A DNA stretch of 64,000 bases, from positions 128,688 through 192,687 of the forward strand of contig NW_020194659.1 in the NCBI RefSeq assembly GCF_002865645.1, given 5' to 3'. Source of the stretch: Hyaloscypha bicolor E. Lineage: Eukaryota > Ascomycota > Leotiomycetes > Helotiales > Hyaloscyphaceae. Of this stretch, positions 49,017 to 60,679 are shown piece by piece. Position 1 is the stretch's first letter; every line of letters starts with the position of its first letter. Below the pieces are notes generated by a model. That model made no database searches, was not told where the DNA came from, and was given only the letters and a program-made list of their open reading frames with translations. The position numbers and the translations under genes were made by a program.

Positions 49017-49313
49017 TATTAGTATAGCTATTTCTTTAGGAATTATATATATAGTTACGGGATACGGGATACGGGATATAAGTAATGAGATATAAGTAAT
49101 AGGATATAGAATACGAGATATAATTATGTAACCTTATATTTTATTAGTAACTCGACTAGTAAATTAGATCCCTTTAGGCTTAGTAGATTTAGGGATCGTA
49201 TATTAATACTATAATACTATAATTCTTACTTCTAAATAATAACTTTATTAATCTTATATAAATAGTACTTCTATACTTATATAATAGTATTATATATTAC
49301 TAGTAAACTAATA
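49017..49313 (+). repeat. 5' LTR of Copia B
   Basis: 297 bp, TATTAGTATAGC...AAACTAATA. It contains three tandem ACGGGAT heptamers (about 49055-49077) and then AGATATAAGTAATG-type repeats. CTAATTAGTTAG follows. Confidence 0.92.
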
Positions 49314-49384
49314 CTAATTAGTTAGTACTTATAAATTAGAAAGAATTAAGTTATACTTGCCTAAGATTCGGTTATTTAGAAGCA

Positions 49385-49590
49385 AAGCCATTATTCTAGT
49401 TAAAGAGGAAATAACTATTAATTCTATTACCTATAATTTAGTTATATAGGCAGGAAAAATACTTGATCTTATTAAGGCCTAATTATACTATATTAAAGGA
49501 GGAAATATCTATTAGTCCTATTACCTGTAATTTGGTTATATAGGCAGGAAGGGTACTTGATTTTACTAAGTACTAAAACGGTTAGCTATT
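49385..49590 (+). repeat. Two-unit leader repeat of Copia B
   Basis: Units of about 94 bp share AAAGAGGAAATA/AAAGGAGGAAATA, CTATTACCT.TAAT and TATATAGGCAGGAA. They are the counterpart of 60210-60370 and 41140-41400. Confidence 0.8.
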
Positions 49591-49889
49591 TAATTATCCT
49601 ATTCTATTTCTATTTAACTCTTATAAAACTCTCTCAAAAACTACCTTCTTTTAAATTCCTGGGGCTCTTAAGCTTTAGAACTATTAAGTCTTCCTGAAAT
49701 CTCGATATTTTATTCCTTAAATTTCACTTTCTAAATTTCTTATTATAGACGAAATTTTTACCTTAAATATAATACCTATTATAAACTACTTATCTTATAA
49801 ATTACTCTTCTCTTTATAAACCTATTCTTCTTATAAATTACTATATCTCGAACTAAGTATAAGCCTATAGAATATATAATAGTAGAATA

Positions 49890-51530
49890 TATTATAGTAA
49901 ATAATTTCTTTATTAGATCTATCTAATTCGATTATTCTATAAATAATAATAATTTCAAGAAATTAGTAAGAAAATAGAAATATAGAATTAATCTAACTTT
50001 ATTAAGGCAGACGAGATAACTAAGTTCTTGAATACTAAGCTATTTTAATATATTCTCTATAAAATAGTTAATAATAATCTTTGGGAACTATTTAGATATA
50101 ATTTTAAGAACTTTACTTATTAAGAGAACTTTAATAAATTCGAACTCCCGGAAATACTATATTTATATAAGACTCTTTAATATAGCGGCGTATTTATATA
50201 ATAGAATAATACTACTAATACTATTATAAATACCCTATATATTATTATAAAAAAGAATAAATAGTATATATAATTAAATAAGAATATATTAGTAGCTAGA
50301 CTAAATCTTATTAAGGGACTAATTCTATTAGGCTTTATTACTTTTATAAAGAATAAGTATCTAGAATCTATTATCTTTAATAGTCTTATACTATTATTAC
50401 TTCCTTTATTACTTCCTTTATTATTATATTCTATACTTCTACTAGATTTATATATTAGTATAGAAGCTCTAAAAGTAAATAGTATACTTTTACTATTACT
50501 ATTACTATAACCATATCCGAATAACCCTTAATTCTTTTTAATTATAAGACTTATTAGGGAAGTTACTAAGATTTATACTAAAAAGCAAAAGTATAATAAA
50601 TCTAATAGTAATTTTAATTATAAATTTACTATTTTCCTTAATATTTACTAATATATAGAGCTTTTATAAGAGGTACTAATACGAGCTTTTCCTACTATAC
50701 TAAAGGAACTAGCTTAAGACTACTTCTATAATAACTAGCTCTCTTAATATATATATAAAGAGGCTTATATTAATATCTATAGCTTTTTTAAAAATTCTGG
50801 ATTCAAATATTGGAATTTAGATAAGTAAAATACTATTATATTAGCTTCTATAATAGCTAAATTTCCGGAAAAAACGATGTTTGAGACTATTTAATTACTA
50901 ATTAATAAACTATATTAACTATAGTACGGTCTTATATTTAACTTATAAAATACCAAATTCCTTTATAATAAAATTATTACCTCTTACTAAGGCTCCCGGA
51001 TATATAAATATATAATCTCAGATCTTTCTATAAATCTCGGCCAGCTTATTAATAAGCTTTAGTTATTTATTACTATATATAAAAGCAAATAATAAGCTAA
51101 CCCCGAAATCTTTTTTATTAATTAATAATATTATTCTCAGAACTCTTTAAGCTATTATTCCTCTGGAAATTATTAATACAGACCCAGTTATAACTTCGGA
51201 ACCTGTAATAATTACTCTAAGCCCTGTAATTATAATAATTATATTCCGAAGTCGTGTTTTATATATAAGAAACCCGAATACTACTTATAAAAGTATATAC
51301 CGGAAGAATAAGAGGCTAAGAAGGCTTGATTTAGGAATAGAAATATCTATTAGTTTAGATCTCGAAATACTTATAACTTTAATAAATGCTTTAGTAATAT
51401 TTATATATAGTATATTACTAAAGCTAAAGGCAAAGAAAGTAATAAAAGTAATAAGAACAAACTAGTAAATAATGCTTTTAAGGCTTTATTAGTAGAAATA
51501 AATAAAAAAGAAGAATATTATCCAGATTTC
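49890..51530 (+). pseudogene. Copia B gag (dead)
   Basis: Capsid-like region up to about 51180. A zinc-knuckle segment at about 51245-51290 reads CFIYKKPEYYL.KY: the first Cys is kept, the second Cys is Tyr and the later positions are lost. An Arg/Asn-rich stretch follows, then a Lys-rich tail ending about 51480. Stops are mainly TAA and TAG at former Gln and Arg codons. No start codon can be assigned. Confidence 0.75.
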
Positions 51531-51689
51531 TACTTTACTTTAATTAAGAGCTTTTTGGCTATTCCTATTATTTCTGCTTTACTAATAATTATAACTAATA
51601 TCCTTATAGATAACCTTACTTCCCTTTCTCTTATATACTAGATAACAAGCGAAAACCATGCCTTAAAGCCTATTAAATCCTTAATAAAA

Positions 51690-54640
51690 GACATCTAGAC
51701 TTTTATAATTAATAGTATATTAAGATATAATACTTACTACTTTTATAGAATTATAATTAATACCGGAATCTCTAAATACTTAATTACTAGTTCTGACTAA
51801 TTCCAAGCTTTCTAGTAAACTAATAATAGTATTAAACTTAATAAAACTACTAAAAGTTAAGTTAATATCTAGTTTAGTATCGGATTTATATCTTTTATTA
51901 GATCTATAATAATAAGTATACTAATTAGGTAAGTATAATTCCATATTATATCTTTAAAGACTTTATTTTTACTTAGCTTAACTAATATAGATAAGCTAGA
52001 AATCTACTTTAATAATCTTACTAATTATCTTATTACTTTTACCGGAAAATATATATCTATAATATAATATTTCGAATACTTTTTCCTGCTTTGAAATACT
52101 ATATTATAAGGCTTTATTTCCGAATTCTTTACTTATAATTCCTGCTTTCTTATAAAAATTAAATTATAATATCTATATTATTATTTTAGTTATTTATCTA
52201 TTAGTAAATTCCGGAATATACTAGAATAAGCAGGCTATAATATTAATATAAAAGCCCTTAAGTATCTTATAAAGTACTATAAGTAATACCAGAAATATAA
52301 CTAATTATTCGGATAATTCAAGTTTAACCTAAGAAATAATATTAGCTTTAATTACTTTATTATTATTAATATTTTCTATATTTCCGGTAAGCCTATACTT
52401 TATATTATTAATAAAGGCACTCGATATTAAGCCAGCTAATAGCTTTAAAATATTAGTATAATATATACCTGAAATATACTCAAGTAATACTAAATTAATA
52501 ATTATTTAGGCCCTTCTAATTAGATTATAATAAATACCAGAAAGCAGTTTACTAATAAGGAGTTTGCTTAGCTTATAAATACTATAAGAACTAAAGTTAA
52601 GATTATCTCTATAGAAGCTTATAACTCTATTAGAATTATAGAATACTATTATAGCCTAATCTAATATACCTATCTTATTATTATAGCCAAAATTAACGGA
52701 ATTAATAAGGATATTATACTTCAAATAGCTTTTAAAGCTATTAATAACTCTATAGGACCTAATAATATTATCCTAACTCTTTTAGTTTATAGTATTTTAT
52801 CTTAAATAACTAAATATAATACCTTATTACTTATTATATTATAGTAATTAGTAGTATTTAAGAAGGTTCTAGTAATTAGAATAAACTATATAAGCTAGTA
52901 GCTATTAATAGAGAAGACTATATACTAGTTCTATTATATAATAATACTACTTTTTGTTTAATCTCTATAAAGCCCTTTTATATAGGAAATATTAAGGTTA
53001 TTACTAATAGCTCCGAACCTAAACCTATTCCCGAACCTAATAGTAAGGCTAAAGGTAATATAGCTATAATTTCTCTTACTATTCCACTAAAGTATAATAA
53101 AGAATACTTTTATAAGATCCCGAATATTATAGTATTCCTATAGGATAATGAATTATATAAGAATTCCCGTTAAGTTAAAATTACTAGCCTCCTAGAAAAG
53201 AATATATTTAAGGTTATTTCTAGATTTCAGGTATTAAAGAAAATATATATCTTTAACTTCTGGTTTATTAATAAGATTAAAAATAAGAATATGGAAAAAG
53301 AGCTTAAGAAATTAAGACTAGTTATCTAAGCTTATAATAATAGTAAGAAATATATAGTATTAATATAATTATCTATTATCTAATATATTAGCCAGACAAT
53401 TATTCTTAGTATTACTATTATAATAATAGATATTACGGAATTATATTTATATAATATCTCGCAAGCTTATATCGAATTAATAATCTTACTTAATTATAAT
53501 TTCTATATTAACTTACTCTATAAGCTTACTAGAGAGCTAAATCTAAAGAATAATTCTATTCTAAAGGTTATAAAACTATTATATAATATATTAAAAGCTA
53601 GAAACTACTAGTTTAAGACTTATTATTTCTATTATATTAATAAGCTTTTTATAGAATAGTTAACTTATAACCCTTACCTATTTTATAGCAAGTAATTCTT
53701 CGGAATTATTAGCCTTTAAACTAATAATACCTTATTTATTAGAACTAATAATTTTATAGAAGCAAAGTAACTAAAGCTTTATAAGACTAAGTTCTTGGCT
53801 AAAAAGTATAAATCCCTTACTTTTAACTATAATCTCAAATTTAATAAAGGTATTATCTATATAAATACTACTAGAATTACTTTTATATAGGAATACTAGT
53901 ATAAAAACCTCTAAATTATTTCTATAAAAAATACTATTACTATAAGTAATAGGAGTACTATTTATTAAAATCTCTTTATTAAGAACTAATATATTACCTA
54001 ATATACTAGAAGAATATATATTATATTAGTCTATTAACTAGAAGCTTTATATAACCTATTAATTACTACTCAAGCTATTAAATTCTCGGAAACTAATATA
54101 AAAGCACTTAATAAATATATTTAATAGCAAATTGAAAATATTATTAGAGAACTAAGATTTATAAAGCTAGTAAAGAAGTTCTTATATTTAATCGTTTTTA
54201 TAGATGCTTTATTTATAAATAATAAAGATCTTTTCTCCTAAATTAGATATATTCTAGTTCTAATAAATAGAACTAGATATACTAATATTATCTACTAGTT
54301 CTCTACTAAATATAAGAGAGTTACTAGAAGTATTTTAGCTTTGGAACTCTATAATATGGCTTATGGTTTTAATATAAGTGCTTTAGTTAAATCTATAATT
54401 AATAAAGTACTAGAAATAGAACTATTACTAGTTACTTATATAAATTCGAAGTCATTATATAAATACCTTATTAAATTGGGTACTACTCGAGAGAAATACC
54501 TAATAATTAATATAATATACTTCTGCCAGATATATAAATAATGAGAAATCGCAGAAGTTAAATAAATTAAAAGAGAATTAAATCCTGCCGATTTTATAAT
54601 AAAATCGAAGCCAATAAATGCCCTCAAGCGCCTAATTAAT
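51690..54640 (+). pseudogene. Copia B pol: protease, integrase, RT, RNase H (dead)
   Basis: Protease active site reads INTGISKYL near 51755-51785 (DTGAS type), and a LTNIDKLEIYFNNLTN block closes the protease near 52000. The integrase zinc-finger segment with an AGYNI..ALKYL block lies near 52210-52270; the core follows to about 52900. RT runs from about 53250, with an ISQAYIE-type segment near 53460. RNase H includes TYINSKSLYKYLIKLGTTREKYL near 54435-54505, where an open stretch of 66 codons (54341-54541) survives by chance. The last Asp-containing block is near 54590. All four domains contain stops. Confidence 0.88.
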
Positions 54641-54733
54641 ATAAAACTATATAATTAGATATAAAGAAATAAATCGAGTATAAATAGAATAGAAAATAAA
54701 TATATAAAATAGGAGAATATTATAGGAGAGAAA

Positions 54734-54769
54734 GTTATATATAAAAGGCCGCGGCCTTTGGTATATAAC
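54734..54769. repeat. 36-bp palindrome, best-preserved copy (Copia B 3' UTR)
   Basis: GTTATATATAAAAGGCC, centre GC, then GGCCTTTGGTATATAAC. The arms match at 15 of 17 positions and the core CCGCGG is intact, so this is the least RIP-mutated copy. It lies about 120 bp before the 3' LTR. Confidence 0.9.
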
Positions 54770-54891
54770 TAAAACCTTAGAAGTAATATAGATATATAAA
54801 GTATTTGGGAAATCTAGTACTAGGCCGGATTAGGGAATTTATATATAATTAGAGAGAAATACTATTTTTCGCGTTTTTGGAAAGTTTCTAG

Positions 54892-55188
54892 TATTAGTAT
54901 AGCTATTTCTTAAGGAATCACATATATAGTTATAGGATACGAGATATGGGATATAGGTAATAAGATATAAGTAATAAGATATAGAATACGGGATATAGTT
55001 ATATAATCTTATATCTTATTAGTAACTTAACTAGTAGACTAGACTTCTTTAGGCTTAATAGATTTAGGAATCGCATATTTATACTATAATACTATAATTC
55101 TTACTTCTAAATAATAACTTTACTAACCTTATATAAATAGTACTTCTATACTTATATAATAATACCATGCGTTACTAGTAAACTAATA
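54892..55188 (+). repeat. 3' LTR of Copia B
   Basis: 297 bp, the same length as the 5' LTR. Target duplication ATTAG follows. It differs from the 5' LTR mostly by transitions, including inside the heptamer repeats. Confidence 0.92.
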
Positions 55189-55193
55189 ATTAG

Positions 55194-58100
55194 TTTAAAG
55201 GCTAATAATTTCAAAAAATTACTTATTATAGAAAAAATAGATATTATAAGTTAATTATTTTATAGAAAGCTTATTAATATAATAGAAATAATAAGTTTTA
55301 AACTAGTAATTTCTAGTTTCTAATATATTATATAATAATTTTATAACTTTTAGAACCGAATTATTTTTTAGATTTAGCTTTCTAATAAGTTTATAAAATA
55401 AATTAATATAAAAATTATAGTTAAATAAAGTTATTAATTAGATATAAGCTTATAAGATATTATATAAATATAATTTTATAATATTTATTATTATAATAAT
55501 AATACTAAAAATAATTCTCTAGCTAATATATTAAATAATAGATAATTATATTAATATTATATATTTCTTATTATTATTATAAGCTTAGATAACTAATTTC
55601 GACTTTTTAAATTCTTTTTTTATATTTTTATTCTTGATTTTATTAATAAACCAGAAATTAAAAATATATATTTCTTTTAATATTTGAAATCTGGAAATAA
55701 CTTTAAATATATCTTTTTTTTTAGAAAACTAATAATTTTAATTTAATAGAAGTTCTTATATAAGTTATTAACTTATAAAAATACTATAAAATCCGGGTTT
55801 TTATAAGAGTATTTTCTATTATACTTTAGTAAAATAGCAGGAATAATAGAAGAAATTATACTAGTATTACTTTTAGTTTTATTATAAAGTTCGAAAATAG
55901 TTTTAGGTTCGAGTTTATTAATAATAATCTTAATATTTCTTATATAAAATAGGTTTATAGAAATTAAATAAAAGATAATATTACTATATAATAAAGCTAG
56001 TATATAGTTCTTTCTATTAATAGCTACTAGCTTATATAATCTATTTTAATTACTAGATTAATTAATATTTCTTTTATATTATATTAAAATATTCGAATTT
56101 AAAAGAAGTTTATAGATATTAATAGTATTAGAACTATTTCGGGTATTTAGAGTATTTATAATTTAATATCTAGCTTAAAGCTTCTAAATTTTTATTATTA
56201 CTTTCTTAAATACTATTAATTACTATAATATAATTAGTAATAGAATATTATATTTAATTATTTGAGATAAAATATTATAAATTAAAAAAGTTAAAATAAT
56301 ACTAATAAATCTAATAGAATTATTAATAGTTTTAAAAGCTATTTGAAACATATTATTTTTATTAATTCTATTAATTTTGGCTATAATAATAAAATAAATA
56401 GATTAAATTAAATTATAATAGTATTTTATAATTCTAATAGAATTATAAGCTTTTATAGAAACGATTTTAGTTTTAGTTCCTATAGGATTTATAAGCTAAA
56501 TAAACTTCTTATTAGTAAACTACTTTCTGGTATCTATTATAATTTAATTAAAAAGACCTAAATAAATATTAATCTAATACTATTTTAGAATATCTTAAAT
56601 ATATAATATACTAATATTTTAAAGCTATTAGCCGGTTTAATATTAAATACTTTTATTAATAATAATAAAGTAATTAAAGCTAATATTATTTCTTAAATTA
56701 AACTTGAATTATTCTAGTAATTATTCAAATTTCTAATATTATTTCTAATATTTTATAAAGTATTTAAAGGCTTTTATATTAATATTATAGCCTGTTTATT
56801 CTAGTATATTTTAGAGTTTATTAATAAATAAATAAATAAAATAGTAATATAAATATTATAATTTAATTTTTATAAAAAAGTAAAAATTATAAATAAAGAA
56901 TTCGAAAATAAAGCTTTATAATATAATATTCTAAAATAGAAAAAGTATTTAAAACATTATATTATAAATATAAAATATCTAGTAAAAATAATAAAATAAT
57001 TAGTAAGGTTATTAAAATAGATTTCTAGCTTATTTATATTAGCTAAACTAAATAGAAACAGAGTTTTTATAAATATAATATAGAATTATACTTATCTAAT
57101 TAGTATTTTTATTATTATAAATTTAATAAAGAATATAAATCTAATACTAAACTAGATATTAATTTAATCTTTAGTAATTTTATTAAATTAGATATTATTA
57201 TTATTATATTATAAAGCTTGAAATTAGTTAAAACTAGTAATTAAAAATCTAAAAGCTCTAGTATTAATTATAACTTTATAAAAGTAATAAATATTATATT
57301 TTAATATATTATTAATTATAAATATCTGGGTATTTTCTATCTAATTAATAGATTTCAAGATATAGTTTTTATTTATTATCTAATATATAAGAAAAAGAGA
57401 AATAAAGTTATTTATAAGAATATTAGTTATAGAAATAATAAAAGCAAGAATAGTAAAAGCAGCTAAAAAGCTTTTAATAGAAGTAAAATAAGAATTTAAA
57501 TAATATTTCTTTCTTTTATTTCTCTTTACTAGCAAAACTTTAAAAGCATTATTTATTAGTTTGTTTTTATTACTTTTATTATTTTTTTCTTTCTTAAATT
57601 TAGTAATATATTATATATAAATATTATTAAAGTATTTATTAAAATTACAGGTATTTCGGAATCTAAATTAATAAATATTTCTATTTTTAAATCGAGTCTT
57701 TTTAGTTTCTTATTTCTTTAATATATGCTTTTATAAATAGTATTTAAATCTCTTATATATAAAATACGATTTCGGAATATAATTATTATAATTATAGAAC
57801 TTGAAATAGTTATTACGAGTTCCGAAATTATAGCTAGGTTTATATTAATAATTTCCGGACAAATAATAGTTTAGAAAGTTTTAAAAATAGTATTATTAAT
57901 TAGTAAAAAGAATTTCGGTATTAATCTATTATTTCTTTTTATAAGTAATAATAAATAATTAAAGCGTATTAATAAATTAGTCGAGATTAAAAAAAGAATT
58001 CGAGATTATATATTAGTATACTAGTATATTTTAATAAAAAGTAATAATTTTATTATATAAGAATTTAATATTTTATAAAGCAAGTACTAGTTTATATTAT

Positions 58101-58650
58101 AATTTATATAGGTTATTAATTAGTAACTAAATAAACTTAAAATATTATTTTTTCGAGATATTAAATTATTATAATTATTATTATAATAGTATTCTATTTA
58201 TTTAAATTTTAATATTAGAAATTAGGGCCTTTAAAAAAGCTATAAATATTTATATAAGCCTTTTTATATATATATTAAAAGAGCTAGTTATTATAAAAGT
58301 AATCTTATATTAGTTTCTTTAATATAATAAGGAAAGCTCTTATTAGTACTTTTTATAAAAGCTTTATATATTAGTAGATATTAAAGAAAATAATAAGTTT
58401 TTAATTAAAACTATTATTAGTTCTATTATATTTCTGTATTTTAATATATATTTTTACTATTTTTCTAATTAGCTTTATAATAAAAGAGCTAGTTAAAGTA
58501 TTATTTAGAAATAGTAAAAGTAATAGAAATCTGTTATTATTAGCTTTTTATAATCTAGTACTAGTAAAAGCAATTATAAAAAATAAAAAATATAAGTAAT
58601 AATTAATTTAATATATTAATTTCTTATAATACTATTATTAAAAGATATAT
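55194..58650 (-). pseudogene. Minus-strand Copia element, 5' coding part (gag to RT), dead
   Basis: Continuation of the element at 47562-49011. Descending coordinates run from gag (about 58640-57500, increasingly diverged at its start) through protease (about 57300-57150) and integrase (about 57000-56100) to RT (about 55700-55194). Homology to Copia B fades near 58500-58650. No leader or 5' LTR is found beyond, so the 5' end is lost or unrecognisable. Confidence 0.8.
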
Positions 58651-59902
58651 ATAATAAAATAATAGGGCCCGTATTAAGATCTAGTCTAATAATAATAATA
58701 TTAGCTATAATCTAGATATATATATTTTTTCTAAATAGTATTAGCTAAGAATTATATAATAATAAGCCTTTTATTATTTTATTTAATATTAAAAATACTA
58801 AGCTAAAAAAAGAAAGAAAAAAGAAAAAAAAGAAATACTAGCTAGCTAAATAAAATTAGTTATATAATAGTATTATTAAGCCTTTATTAATTATATTATT
58901 ATATATAATTAATTTAATTTAAAAGTAATAAAATAATTTCTTTTTTATATTTATAATAACTTTTTAATTATAACTTTAAATAATTAATACTAAATAATAG
59001 AATTATAAAAATAAATAAAATAAATAAAATTTATTAATTAAATTTTTAATATAATTTATAATTAATAGATAATTAAGTTTTAAAATATATAAATATTTCT
59101 TGCTTTTTTAATATTTAATTATATAAAATATAGAATATTTTATAAAAATTATATATATCTAAATAAATAGTAAATTGAATTTAGATTTATAAAGTTTTAT
59201 AAGGTCTTTTAAACTTTTATAGGCTTAATATATATAATAAAAGATTAAATTATAAAAGTTATTATATGATATTTATTAGTAAATAATAAAATAATAAAAT
59301 TAATTAATAAATTATAAAATTATAGTATTAAATTTAATATAGAACTAATTTCTATTTCTTTTATAAGATTTAGAAAAGCCTCTTCTAAATAGAAAGCCCT
59401 AATAATATATATATAATTAGTAATTTATAAGTCTAATACTTATAATATAAATAATAGTTAGTTATAATATTAAAAGGCTATTAATTTCTTTAATTAATAC
59501 TTATAATATTCGAGGGTTATTATATATTATAATTATATTTCTTTTTTAGAATCTTATTTCTAAGATCTATTTAATTTATTCTAGTAAATATTTAATTAAT
59601 TAATTATTTAATTAAAATAAACTTCTAGTATTTTAAAAAATAGTTTTACTAATATAATTTAAATAATAAATATAAAAATTATCTAATTAAATTAGAGCTA
59701 AATAAATAAGAAAAAGAATATTTATATTTTAGATATAAAGACTAGCTAGTAATTATAATTTTATTTAGAATTTGAGTATTCTAATTAGTTTAATTTAAAA
59801 TACTAAAATACTATTTTATAAAATTAATATTATTTATTAAATCTCGTATTAGAATAATCTAAATAGCTATATAAAAAGAATTTAATAAAATATTTATATA
59901 AA
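58651..59902. other. AT-rich stretch with a scrap of the HET-flanking repeat
   Basis: No readable gene. AGGGCCCGT occurs at 58664-58672, and 58784-58850 resembles 43886-43960 (ATTAAAAATACTAA followed by an A/G-rich run). The rest is uninformative AT-rich sequence. Confidence 0.55.
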
Positions 59903-60118
59903 TATTAGTATAGCTATAGTTATTAATAGTTATATAATATAGTTATATAATATAGAAATAATTAGAAGTAATAGGATATAGGTAATAATTATATAATCTT
60001 ATATTATATTAATATTATAATACTATAATTCTTATTTCTAAATAAATAACTTTACTAACTTATATAAATAGTATTTTATAACTATATAATAGTATTATAT
60101 ATTTCTAGTAAACTAATA
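59903..60118 (+). repeat. 5' LTR of Copia C (short subfamily)
   Basis: 216 bp, TATTAGTATAGC...AAACTAATA. The heptamer region is reduced to ATAGTTATATAATAT-type repeats, making it about 80 bp shorter than the LTRs of Copia B. Confidence 0.85.
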
Positions 60119-60679
60119 CTAATTAGTTTATATATATAAATTAGATAGTAAGAAGAATTAAGCTATATTTATTTAAGATTTAGTTCTTTAGGGACAAAGC
60201 TATTATTTTATATTAAAGAGGAAATAACTATTAATTATTTTTACTTATAATTCGGTTTTATAAAAAAGAAAAGATACTTAATCTTATTAAAGCCTAACTA
60301 AACTATATTAAAAAAAAGAAATAATAATTGCCTTTACTTATAATTCGGTTTTATAAAAAGAAAAAATACTAATTCTTACTAACTACTAAATAATTAATTA
60401 TTTAACTATCTAATTATCTTATAAAACTACCTTTTTATAAAAGACTATTCTTCTTATAACTACCTAAATATCTGAGGCTCTTAAACTTTAGAACTATTAA
60501 GTTCTTCCGGAATCTCAATATTTTATTTCTTAAATTTCATTTCCTAAATTTCTTATTATAAACGAAATTTTTATTTTAAATATAATAACTTTTATTTATT
60601 TTATAAACTACTTTTCTTTTTATGAATTTAATTTCCTTATAAATTATTATACTTCGAACTAGATATAAGATTATAGAAT

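Larger units (their letters stand above)
49017..55188 (+). mobile_element. Copia B: full-length Ty1/Copia retrotransposon, RIP-degraded
   Basis: 6172 bp with 297-bp LTRs at both ends and perfect target duplications ATTAG (49012-49016 and 55189-55193). It is inserted in the RT region of a minus-strand element of the same family. Gag, protease, integrase, RT and RNase H follow each other in Ty1/Copia order on the plus strand. It keeps more G and C than Copia A and is the best template for reading the family. Not functional: stops in every domain. Confidence 0.92.

Noticed and set aside
54341..54627. Open frames of 66 (plus) and 63 (minus) codons
   Set aside because: The plus frame is a surviving piece of the Copia B RNase H and the minus frame is its shadow. 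Neither is a separate gene.
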